From positions 62,001 through 126,000 of the forward strand of contig JALHQH010000021.1 of NCBI GenBank assembly GCA_022842065.1: a DNA stretch of 64,000 nt, in the 5' to 3' direction. The translations under genes and the position numbers were made by a program. A model generated the notes under the pieces. It saw only the letters and a list, made by a program, of their open reading frames with translations, did not search any database and was not told the DNA's origin. The DNA is from Caldilineaceae bacterium (GTDB lineage: Bacteria; Chloroflexota; Anaerolineae; Caldilineales; Caldilineaceae). This document shows, in pieces, positions 8,798 through 18,392 of the stretch (its first letter is position 1; the number at the start of each line of letters is the position of its first letter).

Positions 8798-10411
8798 ATG
8801 ACCACTGTCGCACTGGACATAGAAACACGGGACATAGAAACACGGGTCCCAGTGCAGCCAATGGTGCGCGTGGTGCTGCTTATATTGGTCTTGTGGGCCT
8901 ATGGGTGGCGCGTGCAGGCGCTGTCGAACCAGAGCCTTTGGCGCGATGAGGTGGATGCCATCTACTTTGCCTTGCGCGATCTACCGGAAACGCTCTCGAT
9001 GTTTGTGGCGGCGGCGCAGAATGGGCCGCTCTATTTTCTAAGTTTACGGGGCTGGTTCTACCTGGTCGGTGCCACTGAATTTACGCTGCGTTATCCCTCT
9101 GCCCTGGCTGGAGTGCTGGGGATGTTGGTGCTCTGGCAGGTGACGCGCCGCTTAGTAACCCCCACGGCCGCGACCGCAGTGTATGGGCAAGCGGTCCCCT
9201 TGTTGGCCGCGGCCTTCTTTGCCATCAACCCTTACCAGCTCTGGTATGCCCGCGAAGGGAAGATGTATGCATTGGCTACCCTGCTGGCCCTACTTGCCCA
9301 TTGGTGGTGGCTACAAGGCATTGATCGCGGCGGCTGGCGCCCGTGGCTGCTCTACCTGATCACTGTCAGTGTCGCCATGTATAGCCATCTGTTAATGATT
9401 ATTATTATCCCCCTCCACCTGCTTTGGTTTTTGTTGGCCTGGCCGCAAAGTCGTGCCCATTGGCGTGGTTATGGGTTAGCGCTAGCCGGCTTGACCCTGC
9501 CCTATCTGCCGCTGTTGATCTGGCAATGGGCCATGTTGTTGGCCACGACGCCCCAAAGCGGCTTTAGTTTTGTCGATCTGCCGACCATGGCCGAAAGTCT
9601 GCTCTGGAGCCACAGTTACGGGCTGCTGTCGCGGGTGCCTTGGCTACGGATGTTACCGCTCTGGTTTGTCGGCTTGGCAGGGGTGATCCTTGGGCTTGAT
9701 GCACTGCAAGCGCACAAAACAGGTAACCCATGGGTATTAGCCCCTTGGCGGCGCTATGCCTTGATCCTCAGTTGGCTGCTCGCGCCCATTGCGATCATCT
9801 ATCTGCTCAGCCTGCGCCATCCCGTCTATACCGATCGTTATATCATCTGGATTGGCCCGGCGGCACTGATCCTTTTAGCGCTAGGCGTACGCGTGATTGC
9901 CCAAAATGCCGGCCTCCTGGCCCGTCCACTGGTGCTCATCTTTGTGCTCTATATCGGTGGCCTCTGGCTCTATGCCGATTGGCAACAGCAGACGCAGACC
10001 ATCAAATATGATCTACGCAGTGGAGTTACCTATATCGCCGAACGGCGCGCGCCGGAGACCAAACTGATCTTGCAGATTCCCTACCTGGAATGGGCCTATC
10101 GCTACTACACCGGCAATTTCCAGGCTGATCTTTTTGTTGAGGGCGACCGCCGCCTTGGCAATTGGGTGGGTGGCATCTGGTCTAACAATGGACTACCCGA
10201 TGATCAGGCCCGCGGATTGGCGGAACAGGAAATCACCGAATTGACAGCCGGGGTTGATGAGCTATGGCTTTTGACCAGTGAAGTCGAGATGTGGGATGCC
10301 CGCCACTTCTTGCTCCAATGGCTGGATGCCCATGGCACGCTAGTGGAAAAGGCCGAATTTCATGGGATTCAGGCCTGGCACTATCAACTGGTTGACAAGC
10401 CGGCGGATTGA
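8798..10411 (+). CDS. GT39-family (ArnT/PMT-like) membrane glycosyltransferase
   Basis: 537 residues from ATG 8798. The longer frame from TTG 8750 would overlap the previous gene and is less likely. There are ten or more hydrophobic segments, with the acidic signature LWRDEVDAIYFA in the first extracytoplasmic loop, where GT39/ArnT enzymes carry their catalytic Asp-Glu. NPYQLWYAREGKMYAL and the later HPVYTDRYIIW block also fit the dolichyl/undecaprenyl-phosphate-sugar family. Such enzymes move a sugar from a polyprenyl-phosphate donor to protein or glycolipid on the outer face of the membrane. A 15-base tandem repeat encodes DIETRDIETR near the start. Position next to two Thr-rich surface proteins suggests O-glycosylation as a role. 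Confidence 0.85.
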   Translation: MTTVALDIETRDIETRVPVQPMVRVVLLILVLWAYGWRVQALSNQSLWRDEVDAIYFALRDLPETLSMFVAAAQNGPLYFLSLRGWFYLVGATEFTLRYPSALAGVLGMLVLWQVTRRLVTPTAATAVYGQAVPLLAAAFFAINPYQLWYAREGKMYALATLLALLAHWWWLQGIDRGGWRPWLLYLITVSVAMYSHLLMIIIIPLHLLWFLLAWPQSRAHWRGYGLALAGLTLPYLPLLIWQWAMLLATTPQSGFSFVDLPTMAESLLWSHSYGLLSRVPWLRMLPLWFVGLAGVILGLDALQAHKTGNPWVLAPWRRYALILSWLLAPIAIIYLLSLRHPVYTDRYIIWIGPAALILLALGVRVIAQNAGLLARPLVLIFVLYIGGLWLYADWQQQTQTIKYDLRSGVTYIAERRAPETKLILQIPYLEWAYRYYTGNFQADLFVEGDRRLGNWVGGIWSNNGLPDDQARGLAEQEITELTAGVDELWLLTSEVEMWDARHFLLQWLDAHGTLVEKAEFHGIQAWHYQLVDKPAD

Positions 10412-10425
10412 TCGGCGGATTGATC
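10402..10425 (+). repeat. Two tandem 12-base units at a gene junction
   Basis: ggcggattgatc occurs twice in a row, spanning the stop codon of the GT39 gene. The duplication lengthens the gap to the patatin gene and creates extra in-frame TTG codons upstream of ATG 10453. Confidence 0.6.
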
Positions 10426-10452
10426 GGCGCACAGCCACAGAAAGTAGATCAC

Positions 10453-11328
10453 ATGGCAGACGAGAACGAACTCTGGAAGTATCCGATCTGGGATAAACGG
10501 CCGCGACCCCAGCGGATTGGGTTGGCCCTTGGGGGTGGGGTAGCACGCGGGATCGCCCATATTGGGGTCTTGCAGGTGCTAGAAGAACATGCGATCAAAC
10601 TTAGCTACATCGCCGGCACTAGTGCCGGCGCCTTGGTCGGCTGCCTCTGTGCCGCCGGCATCCCAGCCGGCCAGATCTATGAGCTGGCATACAAGCTGCG
10701 CTGGAATATGCTTGGCAGTGCACCCGTACAGCTAACCTGGTCGGCTTTGAGCGCCATCTCGATGCCACTGGGGATCCTGGGTTTGGATCGGCTGCCCCGT
10801 TGGCTGGATGAAATTTTGGGCACGGATGTCGCGTTTGCCCAGTTAGCCGTTCCTTTTGCCGCCCTCGCCACTGACATTTCAACCGGCGAAACGATTGTTA
10901 TGAATGAAGGGTCAGTCGGGCTAGCCGTGCGCGCCAGTTGTAGCGTGCCCGGCATCTTTACCCCTGTGCGCCGCGAGGGCCGCTTGTTGGTTGATGGCGG
11001 TGCCAGCAACAACCTGCCCGTCTCTGTGGTGCAACAGATGGGGGCGGACTATGTCATCGGTGTCGATCTGCTGCCCTTTAGTGATGACGGGCCGGTCGAA
11101 CCGCGCAACATCCTCGAAGTCAGCATGACTTCGCTTTTTACGCTGATCCGTACCGCGCAGCGCGACATGCCGCTGGCCGACTGTTTGATTCAGCCCGCCA
11201 TCGGCAAATTCAGTCTTTCCGACCTCACGGCGGTGGAAGGGCTCGTGGCCGCCGGGCGGGCCGCGGCGGAAGCCAAAGTGCCCCAATTGTTACGTGATCT
11301 GGGCCGAGCCACACTGGGTGGTGAGTAA
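10453..11328 (+). CDS. Patatin-like phospholipase (RssA-type)
   Basis: 291 residues from ATG 10453; a frame extension to TTG 10408 runs over the upstream tandem repeat and is unlikely. The hallmarks of the patatin serine lipase fold are all present: oxyanion loop LALGGGVARGIAH, nucleophile elbow IAGTSAGAL (GXSXG) and the catalytic Asp in LLVDGGASNNLPV (DGG/A). Catalysis is by a Ser-Asp dyad. Size and domain content match the single-domain bacterial RssA/YlbK group, predicted cytoplasmic or membrane-peripheral acyl hydrolases. Natural substrate unknown. Confidence 0.92.
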   Translation: MADENELWKYPIWDKRPRPQRIGLALGGGVARGIAHIGVLQVLEEHAIKLSYIAGTSAGALVGCLCAAGIPAGQIYELAYKLRWNMLGSAPVQLTWSALSAISMPLGILGLDRLPRWLDEILGTDVAFAQLAVPFAALATDISTGETIVMNEGSVGLAVRASCSVPGIFTPVRREGRLLVDGGASNNLPVSVVQQMGADYVIGVDLLPFSDDGPVEPRNILEVSMTSLFTLIRTAQRDMPLADCLIQPAIGKFSLSDLTAVEGLVAAGRAAAEAKVPQLLRDLGRATLGGE

Positions 11329-11590
11329 CGATCTTGCATTTGTATCGGTTCTGCGCTACGATTATTTTCTTAAAAGCATAGGCGTTACAAAGCGTAGGTG
11401 CGACGTAAAAAGGACAATGACCCCAGCGCAACAACGTTTTTGAAAAACCTTGTTGCTGATGGCTGCGCAAATCTAATCATGCAAGCTGGGGGTTTACAGG
11501 TGATGCGCCTTTAATTAAAAAGGGCAAAGCGCCTTGCCGCAGCGCGCAGCCAATAAATTATATCCATCCAATTGCTCAAAGGAGCCTGAA

Positions 11591-12331
11591 ATGAGTGTCC
11601 GTATCACGGTTTGGAATGAGTTCGAGCACGAAAAAGTGCACGAAGTTGTCAAAAAGGTCTATCCCGATGGCATTCACACGGTGATTGCCGACGGTTTGCG
11701 CGCCCATGGTTTTGAAAACGTGCGCACGGCCACCCTCGACCAGCCCGAACATGGGTTGACCGAAGCGGTGCTTGATCAAACCGATGTGTTGACCTGGTGG
11801 GGTCACATGGCCCACGGCAAGGTCGATGATGCCCTTGTAAACCGCGTCCACGAGCGCGTGTTGGCAGGCATGGGCTTGATTGTGCTGCATTCCGGCCATC
11901 ACTCCAAACTCTTCAAAAAGTTGATGGGCACCTCGTGCAGCCTGCGCTGGCGCGAAGCCAATGAAAATGAGCGCATTTGGGTGGTGGATCCAAGCCACCC
12001 AATCGCGGATGGGTTGGGACCATACATTGATATTCCCGAAGTCGAGATGTATGGCGAGCATTTTGATATTCCGACGCCCGATGCGCTGGTCTTTGTAAGC
12101 TGGTTCAAGGGTGGCGAAGTCTTCCGCAGCGGGTGCTGCTTTAACCGTGGCCGGGGCAAGGTCTTCTACTTCCGCCCTGGCCACGAGACCCATCCGATCT
12201 ATTACCAAGCCGAAGTCCGCCATGTAATCGCCAATGCGGCACGCTGGGCGACACCGGGCAATGGGCCGGCCTATGTCTATGGCGGCGGTCGCGCGATCCA
12301 CGCCAAAGAAGCGCTGGAAAAGTTGGGGTAA
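11591..12331 (+). CDS. ThuA-like protein (trehalose utilisation family)
   Basis: 246 residues from ATG 11591, with AAAGGAG at 11578-11584 six bases before it; an upstream ATG extension to 11534 adds a non-conserved tail. The glutamine-amidotransferase-like fold of ThuA is suggested by [11 protein letters not shown] at the start, [12 protein letters not shown], a [17 protein letters not shown] strand-turn-helix, and [16 protein letters not shown] near the end. ThuA proteins are linked to disaccharide (trehalose, sucrose) catabolism, but their exact reaction is uncertain. The next gene begins five bases after this stop. Confidence 0.85.
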   Translation: MSVRITVWNEFEHEKVHEVVKKVYPDGIHTVIADGLRAHGFENVRTATLDQPEHGLTEAVLDQTDVLTWWGHMAHGKVDDALVNRVHERVLAGMGLIVLHSGHHSKLFKKLMGTSCSLRWREANENERIWVVDPSHPIADGLGPYIDIPEVEMYGEHFDIPTPDALVFVSWFKGGEVFRSGCCFNRGRGKVFYFRPGHETHPIYYQAEVRHVIANAARWATPGNGPAYVYGGGRAIHAKEALEKLG

Positions 12332-12335
12332 CCTC

Positions 12336-12941
12336 TTGATTAAAGCGGTGATCTTTGACATGGGTGGGGTGTTGGTGCGTACCACTGATCCCAGCCCACG
12401 CGCAACAGCAGAGGCACGCCTCGGGCTGGGGCCGGGCGGTGCCGAAGCATTGGTGCTTAACAGCCCAATGGGCAAACAGGCGCAGTTGGGTGCACTGACA
12501 ACGGATGCGCTCTGGGCATGGGTGCAGGCCGAATTGGGGTTGAATGACGTCCAACTTATGAACTTTCGCCACGAATTCTGGGCAGGCGACGAGTTGGATG
12601 AAGAGTTGGTTGCCTATCTGCGCGGGCTACGGCCACGCTACCAAACCGCGCTGCTCAGCAACTTTATGGATGAACTACCAGCGGTTATCGGGGTACGCCA
12701 CCCCATGGCCGATGCATTTGACCTGGTGGTCTGTTCAGCTTTTGAAGGGATCATGAAGCCGACGGCAGCCATCTACGAACGGACGCTGGCCCGGTTGGGG
12801 TGTGATCCAGCCGAGGCGGTCTTTATCGATGATGCCCCGGCGAACATTGTGGGCGCGCAGCAGGTGGGTCTGCACGCAATTCACTATACACCGGGCATAG
12901 ATTTGCCAGCGGCGCTAGCCACGTTGGGGGTCGCAGGGTAA
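12336..12941 (+). CDS. HAD-superfamily hydrolase (subfamily IA, YihX/epoxide-hydrolase-N-like)
   Basis: About 201 residues if TTG 12336, five bases after the ThuA stop, is the start. The frame extends upstream through the ThuA gene, but homology begins at LIKAVIFDMGGVLV. Motif I is D-M-G rather than DxD, as in the YihX-type branch, motif II is LLSNF, and the C-terminal acidic motif reads AVFIDDAPANIVGAQQVG. These features fit a cytoplasmic phosphatase or dehalogenase-like HAD enzyme. Tight spacing suggests co-translation with the ThuA-like protein, so a sugar-phosphate substrate is plausible but unproven. Confidence 0.85.
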   Translation: MIKAVIFDMGGVLVRTTDPSPRATAEARLGLGPGGAEALVLNSPMGKQAQLGALTTDALWAWVQAELGLNDVQLMNFRHEFWAGDELDEELVAYLRGLRPRYQTALLSNFMDELPAVIGVRHPMADAFDLVVCSAFEGIMKPTAAIYERTLARLGCDPAEAVFIDDAPANIVGAQQVGLHAIHYTPGIDLPAALATLGVAG

Positions 12942-12947
12942 CAGCAA

Positions 12948-13054
12948 TAACAATTGTCAATTGAGAGGACTTAGGCACCGCTCTCTGGCTTCGACGAGCT
13001 CAGCCGCCGATCGGTGCCTAAGTCCTATTGATAATTATCAATTGACAATTGTTA
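12948..13054. repeat. Nested palindromic element between convergent genes (family A, copy 1)
   Basis: Outer perfect 17-bp arms taacaattgtcaattga (12948-12964) and tcaattgacaattgtta (13038-13054) enclose inner perfect 15-bp arms aggacttaggcaccg (12966-12980) and cggtgcctaagtcct (13012-13026). The loop contains tggcttcgacgagctcagcc. A related structure with the same loop core is found at 15486-15542. It lies between the HAD and glycosyltransferase 3' ends, so it may also terminate both transcripts. Confidence 0.65.
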
Positions 13055-13066
13055 ATGCGGTCGCAC

Positions 13067-14323
<1,257 letters not shown>

Positions 14324-14502
14324 CACAGATTTTCTCCTCTAGGCAAATGATGCAGCATAGATATACTGTATGGTAATAGCGGTAGGATAGTGGATCAGCG
14401 ATGCCCAACCGCGATATATGGCAGCCAAGCAGAATAGCACAGACGGGGCGATTTATCTGTAAGCGTCTCGACGCATTGCGCAACACACAATGAGAAAGCA
14501 CC

Positions 14503-15258
14503 ATGCAAACCGATTACGATTTCATTTATCTTTCACCGCATCTCGACGATGCGGCCCTTTCTTGTGGTGGACAAATCTATCAGCAGACCGCGGCGGGGCA
14601 GCGCGTCTTGATCGTTTCGATCACCGCAGGTGATCCCCCCCACACAACGATTTCTACCTATGCCCAGAGTCTGCACGACCGCTGGGCGTTGATCAGTGAT
14701 GCCGTTGCCGCCCGCCGCGCCGAAGATATCGCGGCCTGCCGTATTCTCGGTGCAGATTGGTTACATTGGGCACTACCCGACTGTATCTACCGTTTGCATC
14801 CCGAAACAGGTACGCCCTTTTACGTTTCGGATGCGGATATCTTTGGCGATGTGCATCCGGCAGAATTGCCATTGGTGATGCAGCTTGGCGCAGCCGTAAC
14901 AGCGTTGCCCGCGCATGGCCAACTGATCGTCCCGCTGACGATTGGTCATCATGTTGACCATCTCTTAACCCGCCAAGCCGCGGAGCAGGCGATCAACCCA
15001 GCGCAGTTGGTTTATTATGAGGATTACCCTTATGCGCAACAGGCCGGCAAATTAGCGCAGACTATTGGTGCGCCACCACGCGGCTGGCAGCCGGCTGTCA
15101 TTGAATTGAGCGCGGCCGCGTTGCAGACAAAGATCGCAGCGATTGCGGCCTTCAAGTCACAATTTAGTACTTTTTTTACGGATGATCACGATCTAGCGCA
15201 ACAGGTCAAGCACTATGCAGAGCAAGTGGGCGGTGAACGAGTTTGGCGAAGGGCATAA
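14503..15258 (+). CDS. PIG-L/LmbE-family deacetylase
   Basis: 251 residues. The zinc-binding and catalytic signature LSPHLDDAALSCGG (about residues 10-23) is the PIG-L hallmark (P-H-x-D-D). The distal metal His lies in TIGHHVDHLLTR (about 146-157). These enzymes remove N-acetyl groups from GlcNAc-linked substrates, such as GlcNAc-PI, GlcNAc-inositol (MshB) and bacillithiol precursors (BshB), or from chitin disaccharide. It is divergent from the GT4 gene with about 180 bases between them, a natural shared promoter region. Substrate unassigned. Confidence 0.9.
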   Translation: MQTDYDFIYLSPHLDDAALSCGGQIYQQTAAGQRVLIVSITAGDPPHTTISTYAQSLHDRWALISDAVAARRAEDIAACRILGADWLHWALPDCIYRLHPETGTPFYVSDADIFGDVHPAELPLVMQLGAAVTALPAHGQLIVPLTIGHHVDHLLTRQAAEQAINPAQLVYYEDYPYAQQAGKLAQTIGAPPRGWQPAVIELSAAALQTKIAAIAAFKSQFSTFFTDDHDLAQQVKHYAEQVGGERVWRRA

Positions 15259-15276
15259 GGGGTTACGCAAAAAACC

Positions 15277-15338
15277 AATAAAAAAAGTCAGTCACAGCGT
15301 TCCCCCGAGGCGGTTTTACCCGCACGCTGTAACTGACT
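15277..15338 (-). terminator. Terminator-like 62-bp repeat, copy 1
   Basis: A 62-base segment identical to the one at 15647-15708. Arms agtcagtcacagcgt (15286-15300) and acgctgtaactgact (15324-15338) pair with one mismatch. Read on the minus strand the hairpin is followed by seven T residues, the form of an intrinsic terminator. Here no minus-strand gene precedes it directly, so it may be a duplicated spare of copy 2. On the plus strand it lies just behind the PIG-L gene. Confidence 0.65.
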
Positions 15339-15485
15339 GAAGCCAGTATATCATGAAATTTGCGCCAATGCAAGAGGGCAAAGGGCTAGAAATCCAACGT
15401 TTTGTTTTCGCTTAGGCTACGAATACACTACGCTCTACTAGAAAACAGTGTATTACACAGTCGCGCGTACAAAGTTCTATAGGGT

Positions 15486-15536
15486 TTACGCCTAGCTCTT
15501 TGGCTTCGGCAAGCTCAGCCGCCGAGCTAGGCGTAA
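15486..15536. repeat. Palindromic element, family A, copy 2
   Basis: Arms ttacgcctagctc (15486-15498) and gagctaggcgtaa (15524-15536) pair perfectly over 13 bases. The loop has tggcttcggcaagctcagcc, nearly the same as the loop at 12948-13054 (tggcttcgacgagctcagcc), and both copies end in taagtccta. The stem bases differ between the copies yet still pair, which suggests the fold is conserved. Confidence 0.6.
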
Positions 15537-15646
15537 GTCCTATTCTAACAAAGCACGATTGCTGATCGCGACTTAGTGCTAAAAATTGTAGATTTATTTT
15601 GTCTAGGCTTAATCAAAAAGTGGGATGAGCGGATAAAGGGTGGAGA

Positions 15647-15708
15647 AATAAAAAAAGTCAGTCACAGCGTTCCCCCGAGGCGGTTTTACCCGCACGCTGT
15701 AACTGACT
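15647..15708 (-). terminator. Terminator-like 62-bp repeat, copy 2, behind the hybrid kinase gene
   Basis: Identical over 62 bases to 15277-15338. On the minus strand a 15-bp stem with one mismatch is followed by a run of seven T residues, about 60 bases beyond the kinase stop codon. This is a good intrinsic terminator for that gene. Confidence 0.75.
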
Positions 15709-15765
15709 AAGCACAGTATAGCACGCCTTTTCAAAGGACGCAAATCGCGTGCAGCCAATTACACG

Positions 15766-18087
15766 TTAACTATCCAATACTTCACGCACCTTGCGGGCCA
15801 GGCTGGAAGGCGAAAAGGGTTTGTGGAGAAAAGCCTCATCCGCCATCAGGAGATTGTGGCGTGTGACCGCATCATCAATATAGCCACTCATAAACAGCAC
15901 TTTGAGATCAGGCCGTTGCAGACGCGCCAATTCAACCAACTGTCTTCCCCCTAGTTCCGGCATCACCACATCAGTGACCAAAAGCGCAAAGCGCACTGGA
16001 TCAGCTAACAGGATCGCCAGCCCACTGCGGCCATTATCCGCTTCTGCGACTGTATAGCCATGTGTTTCGAGCGCAATGCGACCAAGCTGACGTACATGCG
16101 GATCATCCTCGACGAGCAAAATCACCTCATCCCCAACTGGAATCGTCTCGTTCGTTGGCAGCGTAAGCGCAGACTGTGCAGCAGCATCAACCGTCGGCAG
16201 GTAAATCTTAAAGGATGTCCCAATTCCAACTTCGCTGTAGACCTGAATATGGCCCTCACTCTGTTTAATAATGCCAAAGACAGTTGACAAGCCCAATCCG
16301 GTGCCTTTGCCTGGCCCTTTGGTGGTAAAGAAGGGTTCAAAGATCCGCGCTTGCACAGCGGCCGTCATGCCCTGGCCAGTATCACTCATACTCAGTTGTA
16401 CATATTGCCCGGGTTTACATTCAGGATGTAGATGACAGTAGGCTTCATCTAGCACTACGTTCTGGGTTTGAATCGTCAATTGGCCGCCATCAGGCATGGC
16501 GTCGCGCGCGTTAACCGCCAAGTTGATCACCACTTGCTCGATCTGGTGGGGGTCAACTTTTACCCGTGCGATGGCTGGCGAGAGGATCATAGTCAGGGCA
16601 ATATTCTCACTGATCAGGCGCTGTAAAATTTTGCCGACCGTGGTGACGATTTCATTGAGATCCACGACCTTTGGTTCGAGGATCTGTTTACGGCTGAAGG
16701 CAAGTAGCTGCTGTGTTAAACCAGTGGCGCGTTCCCCGGCGTGACGGACATTGCTGATCAATTTGCGGCTATGAACATCCTGTGATTTGGCGAGAAACAG
16801 ATCGCTATAGCCGATGATCACAGTCAACAAGTTATTAAAATCGTGCGCGACCCCGCCGGCTAATTGCCCAATCGCTTCCATCTTTTGCGATTGACGCAAC
16901 TGATCCTCAAGCTGTTTACGCTCACTAATGTCATGGATAAAGCCATGCCAGAGGATGCTGCCATCAGCCTCGTACTCCGGCTGCAAGGCCCCCTCGATCC
17001 ACAGTTGGCCCTTTTGTGGGTGGTTCACCCGAAATTCGGCGCGCCACAGCGTCATGGTCTGGGCCGAATGACCAAGCGCAACAATAACAGCTTCCCGATC
17101 ATCGGGATGGATCTGCGCTAAGGCAGGCAACGCATCATGGGCGATCACGCTGGGTGCTAGGCTGTAGATCGCCTCAATCGCTGGCGAGGCATAGGGAAAA
17201 CTATAAGAGCCATCTGGCCGCCGCCGAAAAGTACAGAGGACCACAGGTGCCGCCGCGGCCAGTTTCTCTAACCGACCCTGCAACTCCAAACGCTCCTGTA
17301 ACGCAATTTCGGCCTGCTGGCGCTGGGTAATATCGCGCAAGATCACGGTGAACCGCTTTCGTCCCGCCACGCTCGCTTGTGAAATCGAAGCCTCAATGGG
17401 AAATTCGGTGCCATCCGCCCGTAAACCCAAGAGCCCAAGTGGACCCATCTTACGCGAAGTAACCCCCGTCAAACCAAAGGCATAAACATGTTGGGTATGT
17501 AGTGCGCGAAAACGGTCTGGAATAAACTTATCCAGCAACTGGCCAAGGGCGTCACTGGCCGGACAGCGAAACATCTGCTCGGCGGCCACATTAAAGAGGG
17601 TAATCTGCTGTGCTTCATCAACGCTAATGATCGCATCCATGGCTGAATCCAGAATACTGGTCAGCAATAGCGCGTTTGCTTCCACTTGTTGGACGGCAGC
17701 CTGTTGCGTCGATGCATTACGGCCAATGATCGCGTAACCGCAAAGCTCACCTTGTACAGTGTGCAAGGCCGTCATGAGCCCGCTGCTCCAGTAAGTTGAG
17801 CCATCTTGCCGACAGCGCCAGCCGGACTCTTCAACGTGACCAAGCGCGGCAGCGGTGGCCAGTTGGGTCGCCGGTAAACCTTGTGCCGCTGCTTCAGGCA
17901 GGTATAGACAAGCAAAACTGCGACCGATAATCTCAGCGGCGCGATAACCATAGAGGGCTTCGGCCCCACCATACCAGCTAACGATCTGCCCTTGTGGATC
18001 CAGGCAAAAGATCGCCCGTGTGGTCAGCTGATTCAGCAGCACAGCTGGGTCAGTCAGTAGGGCGAGATGATCATGGTGGCTAATCAT
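15766..18087 (-). CDS. Hybrid sensor histidine kinase: PAS domains, HisKA, HATPase, receiver
   Basis: About 773 residues when started at ATG 18087, which has GGAGC (rc of 18093-18097) five bases upstream; the frame extends to TTG 18264 without support. There are three PAS-type regions: from about residue 20 (AIFCLDPQGQIVSWYGGAEALYGY), a second (DSAMDAIISVDEAQQITLFN) and a third with PAC features. The phospho-acceptor segment is AGGVAHDFNNLLTVIIGYSD, followed by the HATPase boxes (NLAVNARDAMPDGG, GTGLGLSTVFGI) and a C-terminal receiver (ILLVEDDPHVRQLG, VTDVVMPELGG). The HDFNN-type acceptor with a fused receiver suggests phosphorelay output to another protein. There is no membrane span, so it is cytoplasmic. 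No partner regulator is adjacent. Confidence 0.92.
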   Translation of the reverse strand: MISHHDHLALLTDPAVLLNQLTTRAIFCLDPQGQIVSWYGGAEALYGYRAAEIIGRSFACLYLPEAAAQGLPATQLATAAALGHVEESGWRCRQDGSTYWSSGLMTALHTVQGELCGYAIIGRNASTQQAAVQQVEANALLLTSILDSAMDAIISVDEAQQITLFNVAAEQMFRCPASDALGQLLDKFIPDRFRALHTQHVYAFGLTGVTSRKMGPLGLLGLRADGTEFPIEASISQASVAGRKRFTVILRDITQRQQAEIALQERLELQGRLEKLAAAAPVVLCTFRRRPDGSYSFPYASPAIEAIYSLAPSVIAHDALPALAQIHPDDREAVIVALGHSAQTMTLWRAEFRVNHPQKGQLWIEGALQPEYEADGSILWHGFIHDISERKQLEDQLRQSQKMEAIGQLAGGVAHDFNNLLTVIIGYSDLFLAKSQDVHSRKLISNVRHAGERATGLTQQLLAFSRKQILEPKVVDLNEIVTTVGKILQRLISENIALTMILSPAIARVKVDPHQIEQVVINLAVNARDAMPDGGQLTIQTQNVVLDEAYCHLHPECKPGQYVQLSMSDTGQGMTAAVQARIFEPFFTTKGPGKGTGLGLSTVFGIIKQSEGHIQVYSEVGIGTSFKIYLPTVDAAAQSALTLPTNETIPVGDEVILLVEDDPHVRQLGRIALETHGYTVAEADNGRSGLAILLADPVRFALLVTDVVMPELGGRQLVELARLQRPDLKVLFMSGYIDDAVTRHNLLMADEAFLHKPFSPSSLARKVREVLDS

Positions 18088-18301
18088 AAATGTGCTCCGA
18101 ACGGGGTGAGCGCAAGGTAAAAGAAGCGGCCTATCACTTTTACCCCCTGCCAACCGAACAACGTTCATTATAGCATCATCCGTCCAAATGATCAAGAATT
18201 TTTTCGACGAATTATCGGCGTATTGTCGGGAAAAATCCTGACTTTCGGCGCTGATGACGCCCAATCAATGATAGAAGCTTACGGTTTTTTGCCAAAAATG
18301 A

Positions 18302-18350
18302 TAAGTAGCGGGCTGCACACCTCATCAAGGATGTGTACAGCTCGCTACTT
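18302..18350. terminator. Hairpin downstream of the archaellum-type operon
   Basis: The 5' arm begins aagtagcg at about 18303 and pairs with cgctactt ending at 18350. Inner ggctg/cagc and cacac/gtgtg segments extend the stem. It lies about 40 bases past the stop of the last gene of the minus-strand cluster and downstream of nothing else, so it probably ends that transcript. The loop is a dozen bases. Confidence 0.5.
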
Positions 18351-18392
18351 ACATTGCTTGCCTAATTTAGATAACGCGCGGTTCAGCGCTGG

